This document shows positions 38,723 through 48,835 of a stretch of 56,970 bases of DNA, piece by piece. Position 1 is the stretch's first letter, and every line of letters begins with the position of its first letter. The notes beneath the pieces were generated by a model, which made no database searches, was not told where the DNA came from, and saw nothing but the letters and a program-made list of their open reading frames with translations. The position numbers were made by a program, and so were the translations under genes. This DNA comes from a virus, in the IMG/VR virus record IMGVR_UViG_3300033150_002962, positions 1 through 56,970 of that record; one strand, given 5' to 3'.

Positions 38723-41084
38723 AGTAACAATTCAATTAAGTGTTAAGGGGAAAGAAGAAAAGGAAAAGCTGATTAAAAATCTTGCGAATCTTGGGAAACA
38801 AACCAAAAAATCCAGTCAAGGAGTTTCGAAGTCTCTCATGAAGACTAGTAAGACTTTTAACTCTCTTTCCAAAGCTCAAGATAAAACTGCTAAAGTAGCT
38901 ACTAGGTTTGCTCAAAATTGGAGTACTTCTTTCAAAGATGCATATAATCATATAAACAGATTGGAAACTGGTACGAAAAAAGTCGCCAAGGGAATAGGTT
39001 ATCAATTAACCTTTATTGCTTGGCATTTTAGATATTTAGGAAATATTTTTAGTAAGATCAGTAGACAATGGAGAAGAGTAGTAAAAGAAAGTATTGATGT
39101 TGCAGCTGAATTACAGGAATCATTTTTATCAATTGAAGTGGCAGCAGCGGCATATGGAAGAGATACTGAAGAAGCAACGAAACTTGCTCAGGAACTGGCT
39201 TTGAAAGGCTTGATGCCTTTAACAGATGCGGCAAATGCAGTTAAGAATTTATATATTACTGGTTTAGGTTTTCCAGAAGCAAGAAAATTCATTTATAGAT
39301 TTCTGGATGTAGCTTTTCTGACCACAAGTGAAATGGACGATATGACCAAGGCATTGACGGCTCTGTCAGAAAGAATTTTAAAGGGAACTTCAATTGCTGC
39401 TGGCAACACTACCGCTCTTATGCTCTGGAATGAGACTGATAGGCGGTTGAAAAAAGAGCTTGGACTTACAATAAACCAACTCTCAAAAAAGCAGAAAGCA
39501 TTGGCAATTTTAAAAACTATTGAGGAAAAATATGCTTATACAGTTGGCTATCATGAAATAGAAGAAGAAACTTTAAGAGCTACTTTGAACAAATTGAGAA
39601 CTTCAATTCAACTTTTGAAAAATGTTTATGGAGAAGCTTTAGCTCCTGTTCTGGGGGTGGTTGCTAATGCTCTCAGGAAAATAACTGAAATAGTTCTGGA
39701 TTTAGTGCCTAAAATAAACACCACCGTGGCATTAATTACTATTCTGGGCATTGCTATTACTACCTTAATAGGCAAAATTTCTTTCGGAATAGGTATCTTA
39801 ATTTCTTTTTTTAATATTCTTAAAGGACTGAGTGCTATAGTAGGTGTGGCTGCTTTTTCCTTTTCAAAATTAGCTTTGGCTGCTTTGGGAATTAGTGCTG
39901 TTTTAACTGCTGGGACTTATCTGGTTTTGAAATATACTGGAGTCTGGGACAAGATGGCAAAGAGCATGGATAATATCAAAAAAAGAATTGCTGATATCAA
40001 GAGTGGATTTAAAGGTCTGGCGGAAACTCAAGAAGATGGAATGGGAATAGATGAAGATAGAAGAGTGGCTCATGAAAGAGCAGTTGAGGATATTATGGAA
40101 GATTTAGAAAGAGAAAGAAGTAAAGGTTTGTGGGCAAATCAGATGACAATTAAGGATTTGGAAAAGAGATTAAGAAGAGAAAATGAAGATTGGGAGAGGT
40201 ATTTAGCAGATAGAGAAAAACAAGGAAAAGAAGAAGGAGGGATTTTTAAGAATTTAATGGACAATTTAGAAAATTTGGGGGAAGCAGTTGATGCTCAAAC
40301 TGAAAAAATGAAGAATGCTTGGGAGAAATGGAAAGATTGGTTAAAAGGTTGGCAAAAAGATTTAACCGATCCTGTATTTTGGGAGTTTTTTTGGAGAGAG
40401 TTGGGCCTTACCTTCGAGAAAATCGGTAAATGGTGTTGGGATAATTTTATCAAATATTTGTTAGATCCAGTTTTTTGGACTGCGTTATTCAGTGAAATCG
40501 GAAAAAATGTTTGGAATTTGGGAAAATTTATTCTTGAGACTTTTCATGCTGCACTAATGGGCTTAACTACAGTATTAGGAGAAGCACTTACTGATGCATT
40601 ATATGATCCTATAACCAAATTTGTTACTTGGTTCAGGGATAAATTGAATAACTTGATTTCTTTAGTCAACAGAACTATAGCAAGAATCAGTAGAATTCGA
40701 GGAATGGGATGGATAAGAACTATACCTGAATTAGGGCCTCTCCCTTGGGAAGGAATGGGCAGAAGGGAATTAGAAGAAGCTTCAAGAGGTGTAAAGAAGG
40801 GTGGAGGAACTTGGCAAAAAATAGTCTCAAGTCTCTTATGGTCGCAACTTGGATTTTCGCCGTTTCAGTTCGGTGGTATAGTTCCAGGGATTAGAGGTCA
40901 AGCAGTTCCAATAATAGCTCACGGAGGAGAAAGAATAATTCCAGCGGGGGAAACTAGAGGCGGAGAAAATGTCACAATTAACATGTACAATACTGTCAGA
41001 AATGACAATGATATAAGGGAAATAGCCAGACAAGTTAGTCAGGTTCTTGGTCAGAGGCAAAGATGGACTAAACTTGGTGGATAA
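38706..41084 (+). CDS. tape measure protein
   Basis: The 792-residue protein has the usual plan: a charged helical start, RYLGNIFSKISRQWRRVV, AAELQESFLSIEVAAAAYG (typical for 'f...m..va' in TMP), several helices, two hydrophobic segments near residues 330-405 (VALITILGIAITTLIGKISF; LGISAVLTAGTYLVL), another charged coiled part and a C-terminal FQFGGIVPGIRGQAVPI plus GGERIIPAGE motif. It sets tail length and is ejected with DNA. It overlaps the end of the frameshift product by 17 nt. Confidence 0.8.
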   Translation: MPEEIKVTIQLSVKGKEEKEKLIKNLANLGKQTKKSSQGVSKSLMKTSKTFNSLSKAQDKTAKVATRFAQNWSTSFKDAYNHINRLETGTKKVAKGIGYQLTFIAWHFRYLGNIFSKISRQWRRVVKESIDVAAELQESFLSIEVAAAAYGRDTEEATKLAQELALKGLMPLTDAANAVKNLYITGLGFPEARKFIYRFLDVAFLTTSEMDDMTKALTALSERILKGTSIAAGNTTALMLWNETDRRLKKELGLTINQLSKKQKALAILKTIEEKYAYTVGYHEIEEETLRATLNKLRTSIQLLKNVYGEALAPVLGVVANALRKITEIVLDLVPKINTTVALITILGIAITTLIGKISFGIGILISFFNILKGLSAIVGVAAFSFSKLALAALGISAVLTAGTYLVLKYTGVWDKMAKSMDNIKKRIADIKSGFKGLAETQEDGMGIDEDRRVAHERAVEDIMEDLERERSKGLWANQMTIKDLEKRLRRENEDWERYLADREKQGKEEGGIFKNLMDNLENLGEAVDAQTEKMKNAWEKWKDWLKGWQKDLTDPVFWEFFWRELGLTFEKIGKWCWDNFIKYLLDPVFWTALFSEIGKNVWNLGKFILETFHAALMGLTTVLGEALTDALYDPITKFVTWFRDKLNNLISLVNRTIARISRIRGMGWIRTIPELGPLPWEGMGRRELEEASRGVKKGGGTWQKIVSSLLWSQLGFSPFQFGGIVPGIRGQAVPIIAHGGERIIPAGETRGGENVTINMYNTVRNDNDIREIARQVSQVLGQRQRWTKLGG

Positions 41085-41093
41085 GAACCCAGG

Positions 41094-41108
41094 TTCAAAA
41101 TTATGTCT
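41094..41108 (+). promoter_or_regulatory. copy of the 15-bp motif GAACCCAGGTTCAAA
   Basis: Exact motif copy (about 41095-41109) between the tape measure stop and the Dit ATG at 41103, which it overlaps. The dyad is GAACC-CA-GGTTC. The same 15-mer lies 5-8 nt before the ATG at 52143 and upstream of 3768. Confidence 0.5.
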
Positions 41109-41891
41109 AGTATAAAAAATATTTCATTTAATGCTTATAGCCTGCAAGATACCTCAAACAAAGAAAAACAGAGACTTACCAGAGATATTCATTACAGGCA
41201 ACTTCCAGATAAAGTAATTAATTTAAGACAGCAATCTGTCAGGGATTCTTTTGATATAAAAAATATAAGATATTCCCAAAAAATAATAACTGCTTCTGGT
41301 TGGCTTATTTCTGACTCTGAAACCCATCTCAGAACGCTCAGAGACGAGTTTATGGACGCTCTGAGGGCTAAAGAGGGCAATCTTGATATAACTGACGACT
41401 CGGGCACTATTCGCTTCACAGCAACCGTTCAGGCTATAGATATCCCAGAGGAATTTTGGAATATAACTCAGTTACCATTTACAATTGAATTTTTGTGTGA
41501 GCCATTCGGAAAAGCGACTACTTCTGATACTTCTAATAGTTGGAGGAACATAACTTCTAATACCACGAAGACTTTCTCGATTACTGGAACTTATAATGCA
41601 AAACCAATAATAACAATGACTGTGAATTCTGAAACGAATATGACAGTGTTTAAACTGACTAATACTTCCACTGGAGATTGGATTCAGGTTGAAGCTGATT
41701 TCAATACCAGCAATAAGGACACTTTGGTAATAAATTCAATTGATGAGACCGTTAAGTTGAATGGTGCTGATCAAGATTTCACAGGAGTATTTTTTGAATT
41801 ATGTCCAAATACAAATAATTTAAAGATAGAAATCATGGCCGATGCATTCAATATAGACTTAGCTATTGAATATTGGCCCACTTATTTATAA
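41103..41891 (+). CDS. distal tail protein (Dit-like)
   Basis: The 262-residue protein follows the tape measure gene and has a Dit-type first domain: YSLQDTSNKEKQRLTRDIHY, SVRDSFDIKNIRYSQKIITA, SETHLRTLRDEFMDALRAKE (the helix after the strand) and GTIRFTATVQAIDIPEEF. The second half is a galectin-like strand-rich part. It forms the hub ring that joins tube to hub protein. The stop overlaps the next ATG (TAATG). Confidence 0.7.
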   Translation: MSSIKNISFNAYSLQDTSNKEKQRLTRDIHYRQLPDKVINLRQQSVRDSFDIKNIRYSQKIITASGWLISDSETHLRTLRDEFMDALRAKEGNLDITDDSGTIRFTATVQAIDIPEEFWNITQLPFTIEFLCEPFGKATTSDTSNSWRNITSNTTKTFSITGTYNAKPIITMTVNSETNMTVFKLTNTSTGDWIQVEADFNTSNKDTLVINSIDETVKLNGADQDFTGVFFELCPNTNNLKIEIMADAFNIDLAIEYWPTYL

Positions 41892-44800
41892 TGCCTTATA
41901 ATCCCAAAAATAATTGGATTGTTGATTCAGGTTATTATGGAAATCTTAATGCCTCTTTTCCAAAGAGATCTTTTAGATTTACTGCTCAAAATTCAAAAGA
42001 GGTTTCTTCTATTTTTATTAGCACTTATAATCTAAAAGGAACTTCTCCTACTTATGAGGTAGGGATTTGGGATGATAGCGGTGGAGAACCAAATACTCTT
42101 TTAGCTTCTTCTACTACGCAGCTTCCAGATGATGATTGGTTAGAAGTAAGCATACCCAATATAGGAATTACAAAAGGAGATGTTTATCATGTAGTGATTG
42201 CATATTTCTCTGGAACTATTGATGATAATAATTATGCGACCTTGAGATATGTAGGACCAGGTCATACAACTATTCCTTATGATTGTGATTCCTCGGATAC
42301 TCAACAAAAAGTTCTCTATTATTCCGATGGGACTAGTAGTTGGAATGAATATAGCAATGCTAGTCCTTGTTTTGTTTTAAAATTCTCTGATGGGAGTTCA
42401 GAAGGTTTTCCTTATGATCGTACTAGTTCAATTGGGATAAATGGCAGTTATTGGAAAGGTCAATTTCATACAACAGAAACTGGTTTTGGTACGGAAATTA
42501 GTACTTTCGGAGCTTATATCAAAAAATCAACAGCAAGTAATCCAGCAGATGATTTATATTATGAAATAAGAGATGACGAAGAAAATATTCTAAGAAATGG
42601 AACTCTTGTAACTGCTACAACTGTAACCGAGAATTATGCTTGGTATGATGCTACTTTATCTAGCAATTTAATTCTTAAAGCAAATACCACTTATAGATTT
42701 GTTGTTAATTCTCCTAATTCAGATTCTACAGATTACTATATTATCAGGAGAAATTATACTCCAGGAGGCGATTCTGCTGAAGCTCAGACATATTTTAATA
42801 TCAATAGTCGATATTGTTATTCCAATGATAGTGGTAGTACTTGGTATGCAGATGGTAGTAGAGATTTGTCTTTCAGATGTACTTTGGAAAGTACAAGCTC
42901 TTCTTCAAGTTCTTTCTCTTCTTCCTCATTTAGCTCAAGTAGTGCAAGTTGTAATGAATATCCAAATTCCAATCTTTTTAGAGTGGATGCAGATTATTAC
43001 ACTTCCCTAAAATATACAGATCAAAAATGGGCATTTAGATTTACAGCTCAGAATTCAGGCCAGGTTTCCAAGGCTTATGTTTATATAGAAAAAGTTGAAG
43101 GTGATTTTCATCCCACATATCGTCTGGGAATTCAGGCTGATGATGGTGCGGGTAATCCTGATGGAACATGGCTGGCTTCTGATTTAATACAATTCACAGA
43201 AATAGGTTGGTGGTGGGTTCCTCTAGATGCCCAATTAACTGCAGGCAATATTTATTACATAGTAATTGAATATCATGATGGGGCTGTTAGCGAAACAGAT
43301 TATGCTGCCTGGTTAACTATTAAACCGAATAATTTGATGATTCCAAAGGGAAATACTGCCGATTCTCAACAATGCTATAAACATTACAAGGAGGGAAGTT
43401 GGAACTGGTATTTTCCCGACCATCAGGGGATTTATGCAATAGAATATTCAGATGGAACCTATGAAGGTCAACCCTATGGTGATAATTGGGCATATATCTC
43501 TCAAAATTGGACACACAGTCAGATATTTCAAACAGAATCTTTTTACCGAGTAATAAATTCAATTGCGGTTCGAGTATCAACTAATTATGAATCTTCTGCT
43601 CCCCCAGAAGACCATCTCTATTATGAAATTAGAGACCATAATGAGAATGTTTTAAGGAGTGGGATTTTATGTGATAAATCCGATGCTCCTCAACTTGCTA
43701 AATATAACTATTCTTGGAAATATGTAAGTTTCTCGGAATTACAATTAAATAAGAATGATACCTACAGAATAGTATTCAAGTCACCAAATACGACTCATAC
43801 GAATAGATGGCATATCCAAGCCAATAATAGCAGAGATTCGTCTTTACCTCCTCTCACCGAAACCACTTACCAAGGCATATTGGGATATCGAGCCTATTCA
43901 TCAGATGGAGGAATTACCTGGAGTCCCGAATATAGTTCAGATTTTACTTGGACAGCTTGTTATATTCCAGGAGCTTCAGTAAGTACTTCTTCTTCAAGCA
44001 TAAGTAGCAGTTTTTCTAGTTCTTCCTCAAGTTCTTCTATTTCAAGTTTTTCGAGTTCCAGTTCTCAATCTGTTTCCAGCAGTTCCTCGAGTTTTTCCTC
44101 TTCCTCTTTAAGTTTTTCCAGTTCTTGCAGTAGCAGTTTTTCATATTCTGCTAGTTCGAAATCTTTTAGTTCTTCAAGTGAGTCTGTTAGTTCATCTAGT
44201 AGTAGTTCAAGTTTGTCAAGTTTGAGTTCCTCATGCTCATCAAAATCAAGTTCCTCCTCAATCTCTTTTAGTAGTTCCTCTTTTAGTTTCTCTTCCAGTT
44301 CTTCCAGTTCATGTAGTTCTTCATGGAGTTCAAGTTCTTTTTCTTTCAGTTCATCCTCTTTTAGTTCTTGTTCTTCTAGTCTTTCTTCTTCTTCCTTTAG
44401 TTTTTCTCTCTCCTCAAGCTCATCCAGTTCTCTTTCGAGTATCTCTATATCTTCTTCGTCCCTTTCTAAAAGTTCCTCAAGTTTTTCCTCTCATAGCATC
44501 TCTTCAAGTTCTAGCAGTAAAAGTACAACTCCAACGAAAAAAATTATTACAAAACTTTATGATAGAAACAATAAATATCAAAGGGTTTTAACCGAAGCCA
44601 CTGATGAAATTTCTATCGAGAAGACTTTATATAGAGGGTCTGGTGCTGTTAATCTGATTCTGACCAATAAGATTGATGATTTGGCTGAGGATATTACTCT
44701 AAATAGTAAAATAAGAATATATTTTAGAAATAAATGGAGTAAGAACCCAGTTCTAGTTTATCATGGATATATTACTTCTATAGACCCAAGTATTGAAGCT

Positions 44801-47800
44801 GGCGAGGAAAGAACTTCTATTACTTGCTTAGGTGCTATTTCAAAACTTCAGAATGATTTTCTTCAACAAACGGGTGAATATTTAGCTTTCGAGGTGGAGA
44901 ATGTTCCTATCCATACTCATATCAAAAAAATCTTAGATAATTATCGTTCTAGTATAAACGATACTTATGGAGATTATGACCCCTGTATGATAGAACCCAC
45001 TACTTATTTTCCAGATGAGACAGGTGCGGGAGGTGATTCTAATTATGTAGAGGATACCTCTTCAGCCGGGAACATTCCTTATAGATATTTCACGATGAAA
45101 CATCTCGAAGCGATTAAGGAAATCGGAAAATTCTTACCTAAAAATCAAGCTGCAGCTAACTACTGGTATTATTACTTAGGAGATGATGGAAAATTCTATC
45201 TTAAAAAGCTTTCGGCTAGTGCTGACCATACTTTGCAAATAAATAAGCACATTGATAATTTATCTTTAAGGAAGAATACTGAAGGTTTAATCAATACTGT
45301 CTATTTCTGGAATGAGCAGGGAAGAACTGGGGAGAAAGTGCTGACGACTGCTAAAGATACTGATTCTCAGAAATTATATGACAGGATTGCTGACAGAATA
45401 ACCGATTCCAAAGTTTCTACTTATACTCAGGCTGATTTATTGGCTAAAGCCAGATTGAATGAAGCAAAAGATGTTAAATCCGAACTTACTATCACCGTTT
45501 CAGATGCCAATTATGATATTTTGAGCTTTAAACTGGGACAAACTGTTAATATTAGAGATACTAAAAAGGGCACCGATTTGTATCCAGATGATATTTTAGT
45601 TATTCAAAAAATTATTTTAACTCCCAATGAAGCAGTCTTAGAATTATCAAAACCAAGACCCGATTTAAGCACCCAAGTAGAAACTGATAGGGAATATATT
45701 GACAGGCAGTTAATTTGGTTTGGAGATATTATGACCAGAATTGATGCCTCAAGATTAGAACCTGGTGCTTTGCACTGGATAACTGAAGATATTAAATTTA
45801 CTGCTCCTTCAAATGAGGAAATAAATTGGACAGGTGGGACTTTTCAGTTACCGAATGGAGTTGATAGAGTGATAGAATCTGGAAGTACTGGAACTATGGA
45901 TTCTGATACTACTTATTATCTTTATTTGGATGAAAAGAATGTTTGGTGCGGAAAAGACAAAGATACTCCCTCTTCTCCAGAAGCAAGTGGAACAGGTTCA
46001 GTAAAAGCAGGAGAAAATAGTTTGGTGGACACTGGTGCTGATTGGAAAAAAGACCAATGGAAGGGTTATGTCCTCTGGGTGAACCCAGGTTCAAAGCCAG
46101 AAAAACATATTATCGCTCAGAATTATGAACATGAGATAATTGTTGAAGGACATGACCCATTCAATACAACTGATGAATCTTGTTCTTATGAGATATATAA
46201 ACTAGTCTTAAGAAAAACTACTAAATTAAGTAAGAGAGGAGTTCAAGCAACTGCAGGTTCTTCTACTAGTTTAAGAGATAATGCTTTGAATGAAACAGAT
46301 GATTTCTGGAATGGTTATGAATTAAAAATACTCTCAGGTGATAATATGGGACTTACAAGAACTGTAACTGATTTCAAAGCAAATATCAGAACTTTATATT
46401 TTGATGCTCTACCCTATCCTATTACTGAAGGTACTTGGTATGAATTATATCTGAATCCGGAGGGGCAGATATTAATAAGCACTGGAGCTAAAAATGAAAA
46501 TACTGATGGTTCGGCAATTCAGAATCCAAAACAACTTGCAGTGGTTCCCGATTACCAATGGGAAGGATCGACTAGAGCCTGGGATGCATTAGATAGTTCC
46601 AATAATTTAACAACTGATTTGATTAATGATAGATTAGATACCTCTGCTAGATATATCAAAGGTGAATTTACTTTTACTGAATCAGGAGCATTAAAAATCG
46701 CAACTGATGCTAACAATGGTCTTTGGATTTCTCCAACTGGAATTTTGGCTAAGAAAGAAATTAATGGTGTTCCAACTAATACATTTACAGTTGATAATTT
46801 AGGGAATGCCACTTTTTCTGGGGATTTAACCGCAGCTACAGGGACATTCGGAGGGACTATTTTAGGAGGAGCTACAATCGTTGATACTATTGCTAGTTTA
46901 ATAAGAGATAGGGCTAATGATGCTTTCCAAAAATCGAGTGATAATTCTGCTGATATTATTCAGGATCCTAACAACAGATTTGTCACTAGCAATGAAAAGA
47001 TTGGAGCTAAACGAGCTTATTATGGTCTAGATGTTAATTATCAAATAACTAAAGGAATTGTTACCAATGATTTGGATAGTCGAAATTTGCCTTATTCAGG
47101 AGTTCGAATTGATCAAAGTGGAATTTTTGGACGAAGGAGTGGCAGTACAAGTTTCTTTATCAGCAGTACTGGAGATGCTTATTTTTCTGGTAAACTAGGA
47201 GCTTCTTCTGTGGAAGCTGGAAATTGGTTAAGATTTTTAGATTCATCCAATAGAGTTTCAGCTCATTTATATGCTAGTAATTATGATCTTTTGATTACAG
47301 GTGATCAATCTGTTTCCGATATTCTTATAAATAGTGGAAGTAGTGGTGCAATTGGTTTTTCTAGAGGAGGAGATGCAAAGGCTGTAATTGGTAATGAGGT
47401 AGAGATTGATACCATAATGGACATGCATGGTAATAGGATTAAAAATCTCGGGACTCCTTCTTATAGCACGGATGCGGCAACAAAAGCATATGTGGATAGT
47501 CAAGCTGGATTCTCTTGTTCGAACTTGAGTTCCTGTCAATTAAATGACTTAGGAACAGCAAATGGAAATTACAGCATGGGAGGTCACAGTATTACTAATA
47601 TAAATTATCTTTATGCAAGAACTCTCTGTTTAAGTGGATATTGCAGGTCTACTTGGCCATCGGCTGAAAAGTTCTCCTGTTCAGATTTGAGTTCTTGTAC
47701 TTTAGCAAATTTAAAAGACTGTTGGAAAAGTAATGGAGGATACCATATATGCGATTTGGGTGATATTTGGCCTGCTAGGGATGCATATTTTGAATTAGGT

Positions 47801-48118
47801 TATTCTTGGAGAAAATGGTATAAAGTTTGGAGAAAATATGAGGGTAGCTGTGCTTTACCTACAAACAATTCAGCTATCGATGTTTTAAAAAAAATCACAG
47901 ATCCGAAAAAAAGAAAAGGTGAATATGGTTATCGTCATTATTTTGAGGATAATCAATTTCCAGATGAAATGAAAATGTTTGCCACCAGAGAAGGAGAGAA
48001 AACTGGCAAAGGTAAGAAAGAAATCGAACATGTTCAATCTTTGGGAGTTGTTATTCAGGCAGTTAGAGAACTTATTAAAAAGGTCGAATTTTTAGAAACC
48101 AAATTAAAGAATACTTGA
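41891..48118 (+). CDS. tail hub/fibre giant protein with Ser-rich linkers
   Basis: Start at the ATG of TAATG (41891; a TTG upstream is less likely); 2075 residues. Order: a lectin-like beta-sandwich (about 1-330; RFTAQNSKEVSSIFISTYN), Ser linker (333-353), a second copy (354-697; RFTAQNSGQVSKAYVYIEK), a Ser tract of about 180 residues (698-878), then the hub domain (about 880-1275; FRNKWSKNPVLVYHGYITSI, EERTSITCLGAISKLQNDF, similar to Gp37/Tal-like hub proteins), fibre-like repeats (to about 1860), AATKAYVDSQAG, and a Cys-containing segment. The last ~80 residues (SAIDVLKKITDP ... AVRELIKKVEFLE) look like a divergent S74-type trimer chaperone. It is likely the adsorption apparatus. A hub with two N-terminal lectin-like domains is unusual. 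Confidence 0.65.
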   Translation: MPYNPKNNWIVDSGYYGNLNASFPKRSFRFTAQNSKEVSSIFISTYNLKGTSPTYEVGIWDDSGGEPNTLLASSTTQLPDDDWLEVSIPNIGITKGDVYHVVIAYFSGTIDDNNYATLRYVGPGHTTIPYDCDSSDTQQKVLYYSDGTSSWNEYSNASPCFVLKFSDGSSEGFPYDRTSSIGINGSYWKGQFHTTETGFGTEISTFGAYIKKSTASNPADDLYYEIRDDEENILRNGTLVTATTVTENYAWYDATLSSNLILKANTTYRFVVNSPNSDSTDYYIIRRNYTPGGDSAEAQTYFNINSRYCYSNDSGSTWYADGSRDLSFRCTLESTSSSSSSFSSSSFSSSSASCNEYPNSNLFRVDADYYTSLKYTDQKWAFRFTAQNSGQVSKAYVYIEKVEGDFHPTYRLGIQADDGAGNPDGTWLASDLIQFTEIGWWWVPLDAQLTAGNIYYIVIEYHDGAVSETDYAAWLTIKPNNLMIPKGNTADSQQCYKHYKEGSWNWYFPDHQGIYAIEYSDGTYEGQPYGDNWAYISQNWTHSQIFQTESFYRVINSIAVRVSTNYESSAPPEDHLYYEIRDHNENVLRSGILCDKSDAPQLAKYNYSWKYVSFSELQLNKNDTYRIVFKSPNTTHTNRWHIQANNSRDSSLPPLTETTYQGILGYRAYSSDGGITWSPEYSSDFTWTACYIPGASVSTSSSSISSSFSSSSSSSSISSFSSSSSQSVSSSSSSFSSSSLSFSSSCSSSFSYSASSKSFSSSSESVSSSSSSSSLSSLSSSCSSKSSSSSISFSSSSFSFSSSSSSSCSSSWSSSSFSFSSSSFSSCSSSLSSSSFSFSLSSSSSSSLSSISISSSSLSKSSSSFSSHSISSSSSSKSTTPTKKIITKLYDRNNKYQRVLTEATDEISIEKTLYRGSGAVNLILTNKIDDLAEDITLNSKIRIYFRNKWSKNPVLVYHGYITSIDPSIEAGEERTSITCLGAISKLQNDFLQQTGEYLAFEVENVPIHTHIKKILDNYRSSINDTYGDYDPCMIEPTTYFPDETGAGGDSNYVEDTSSAGNIPYRYFTMKHLEAIKEIGKFLPKNQAAANYWYYYLGDDGKFYLKKLSASADHTLQINKHIDNLSLRKNTEGLINTVYFWNEQGRTGEKVLTTAKDTDSQKLYDRIADRITDSKVSTYTQADLLAKARLNEAKDVKSELTITVSDANYDILSFKLGQTVNIRDTKKGTDLYPDDILVIQKIILTPNEAVLELSKPRPDLSTQVETDREYIDRQLIWFGDIMTRIDASRLEPGALHWITEDIKFTAPSNEEINWTGGTFQLPNGVDRVIESGSTGTMDSDTTYYLYLDEKNVWCGKDKDTPSSPEASGTGSVKAGENSLVDTGADWKKDQWKGYVLWVNPGSKPEKHIIAQNYEHEIIVEGHDPFNTTDESCSYEIYKLVLRKTTKLSKRGVQATAGSSTSLRDNALNETDDFWNGYELKILSGDNMGLTRTVTDFKANIRTLYFDALPYPITEGTWYELYLNPEGQILISTGAKNENTDGSAIQNPKQLAVVPDYQWEGSTRAWDALDSSNNLTTDLINDRLDTSARYIKGEFTFTESGALKIATDANNGLWISPTGILAKKEINGVPTNTFTVDNLGNATFSGDLTAATGTFGGTILGGATIVDTIASLIRDRANDAFQKSSDNSADIIQDPNNRFVTSNEKIGAKRAYYGLDVNYQITKGIVTNDLDSRNLPYSGVRIDQSGIFGRRSGSTSFFISSTGDAYFSGKLGASSVEAGNWLRFLDSSNRVSAHLYASNYDLLITGDQSVSDILINSGSSGAIGFSRGGDAKAVIGNEVEIDTIMDMHGNRIKNLGTPSYSTDAATKAYVDSQAGFSCSNLSSCQLNDLGTANGNYSMGGHSITNINYLYARTLCLSGYCRSTWPSAEKFSCSDLSSCTLANLKDCWKSNGGYHICDLGDIWPARDAYFELGYSWRKWYKVWRKYEGSCALPTNNSAIDVLKKITDPKKRKGEYGYRHYFEDNQFPDEMKMFATREGEKTGKGKKEIEHVQSLGVVIQAVRELIKKVEFLETKLKNT
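43984..44525 (+). repeat. Ser-rich coding tract, about 180 codons
   Basis: Nearly all codons are Ser with spaced Phe, Leu, Ile and Trp. Both codon families (TCN and AGY) are mixed throughout, so the tract is not a simple replication-slippage repeat; Ser is kept at the protein level. Shorter tracts of the same kind are in the decoration protein, the tube protein and at about 42891-42950. Confidence 0.75.
46081..46095 (+). repeat. copy of the 15-bp motif GAACCCAGGTTCAAA inside the hub gene
   Basis: The exact 15-mer occurs in frame as part of codons for VNPGSKP. It may be a coincidence or an internal site of the same DNA-binding protein; listed so that all four copies are recorded. Confidence 0.35.
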
Positions 48119-48142
48119 CCCTGTTGAAAGTATTGCTAAAAT
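48115..48142 (+). promoter_or_regulatory. sigma70 promoter giving a predicted leaderless mRNA
   Basis: TTGACC (48115-48120, overlapping the hub stop), 16-bp spacer ending TGC, TAAAAT (48137-48142). The ATG at 48149 lies 6 nt after the -10, so transcription would begin at the start codon. Confidence 0.5.
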
Positions 48143-48148
48143 TAGATA

Positions 48149-48421
48149 ATGAATAATTCAAATTGTCCAAATTCCAAAGATTGGAAGAGATTAAATGATG
48201 AAGTGGAGAGAATGAGGGAACACTTGGGAGTTCTGAATGAGGAGAGTGGGATTATGCAAACAGATATCAAATGGATTAAGACAGAAATCTCAAATCTAAA
48301 AGCCATAGTCCGAGGACTTGAAAAATGTTTGAACCAGCGACCCACATGGTTGTTTACACTTGTGTTAGGTGCTTTTTCCTCAATTTTGGTTGGTTTAATA
48401 GTATTCTTACTCACTCATTAA
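48149..48421 (+). CDS. XhlA-like membrane protein (lysis accessory)
   Basis: The 90-residue protein has a long helical N-terminal part (LNDEVERMREHLGVLNEES ... SNLKAIVRGLEKCL) and one C-terminal transmembrane segment (TLVLGAFSSILVGLIVFLL). This is the plan of XhlA-like holin partners encoded after tail genes. It starts a small lysis-type block. No Shine-Dalgarno; possibly leaderless. Confidence 0.6.
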   Translation: MNNSNCPNSKDWKRLNDEVERMREHLGVLNEESGIMQTDIKWIKTEISNLKAIVRGLEKCLNQRPTWLFTLVLGAFSSILVGLIVFLLTH

Positions 48422-48422
48422 T

Positions 48423-48626
48423 ATGAATCTAGAAAAAAGAAGAGAAGAGCTTACAAGACAACTTGAACTCAAAGTAAACCAATTTCAAAGATTAGATAGC
48501 AATCGGAATGCTCTTTCTAATGAAATATTGGAATTAAGGGGGAAAATCCAGTTAATAAATGAATTGATATCAGAAAGAAAAAATGAAAAAGAGACGTCTC
48601 AAAATGAGAATTCCAAAGATAAATAA
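48423..48626 (+). CDS. coiled-coil protein, 67 residues
   Basis: The heptad-like chain MNLEKRREELTRQLELKVNQ continues to the end as helix. It starts 1 nt after the previous stop. It may be a lysis regulator or structural clamp; no family was recognised. Confidence 0.55.
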   Translation: MNLEKRREELTRQLELKVNQFQRLDSNRNALSNEILELRGKIQLINELISERKNEKETSQNENSKDK

Positions 48627-48657
48627 AGGTCATAGTAAGTTAAAATAGCTTAATTTT

Positions 48658-48804
48658 ATGAAAACCTTAAATCTTGCATATTATTCTCTTCTGGCTCTGA
48701 ATGGTCTAGCTTTTCTCCTGGAACTTTATGAATTGAATATATTTCTGGGGGTAATCCTGATTCTATATGGAGTTCGGAAAGCATCTGAAATTTTGTCAAA
48801 ATAA
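48658..48804 (+). CDS. small two-segment membrane protein, holin candidate (48 residues)
   Basis: The ATG frame reads MKTLNLAYYSLLALNGLAFL, a short polar turn, then LNIFLGVILILYGVRKASEI: two hydrophobic segments and a basic end. It lies in the lysis-type block. An AAAGGTC box lies 26 nt before the ATG. Small two-TM proteins are often holins. Confidence 0.55.
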   Translation: MKTLNLAYYSLLALNGLAFLLELYELNIFLGVILILYGVRKASEILSK

Positions 48805-48835
48805 GAAAATCCCGGGGGGATTAAGGAGGCCCGCT

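Noticed and set aside
41873-41890. TTG start of the hub gene at 41873
   Set aside because: The TAATG overlap with the Dit stop gives a better ATG at 41891.
48767-48835. Upstream extension of the 55-residue gene
   Set aside because: AAGGAGG at the ATG at 48836 fixes the start; the extension overlaps the preceding membrane gene.
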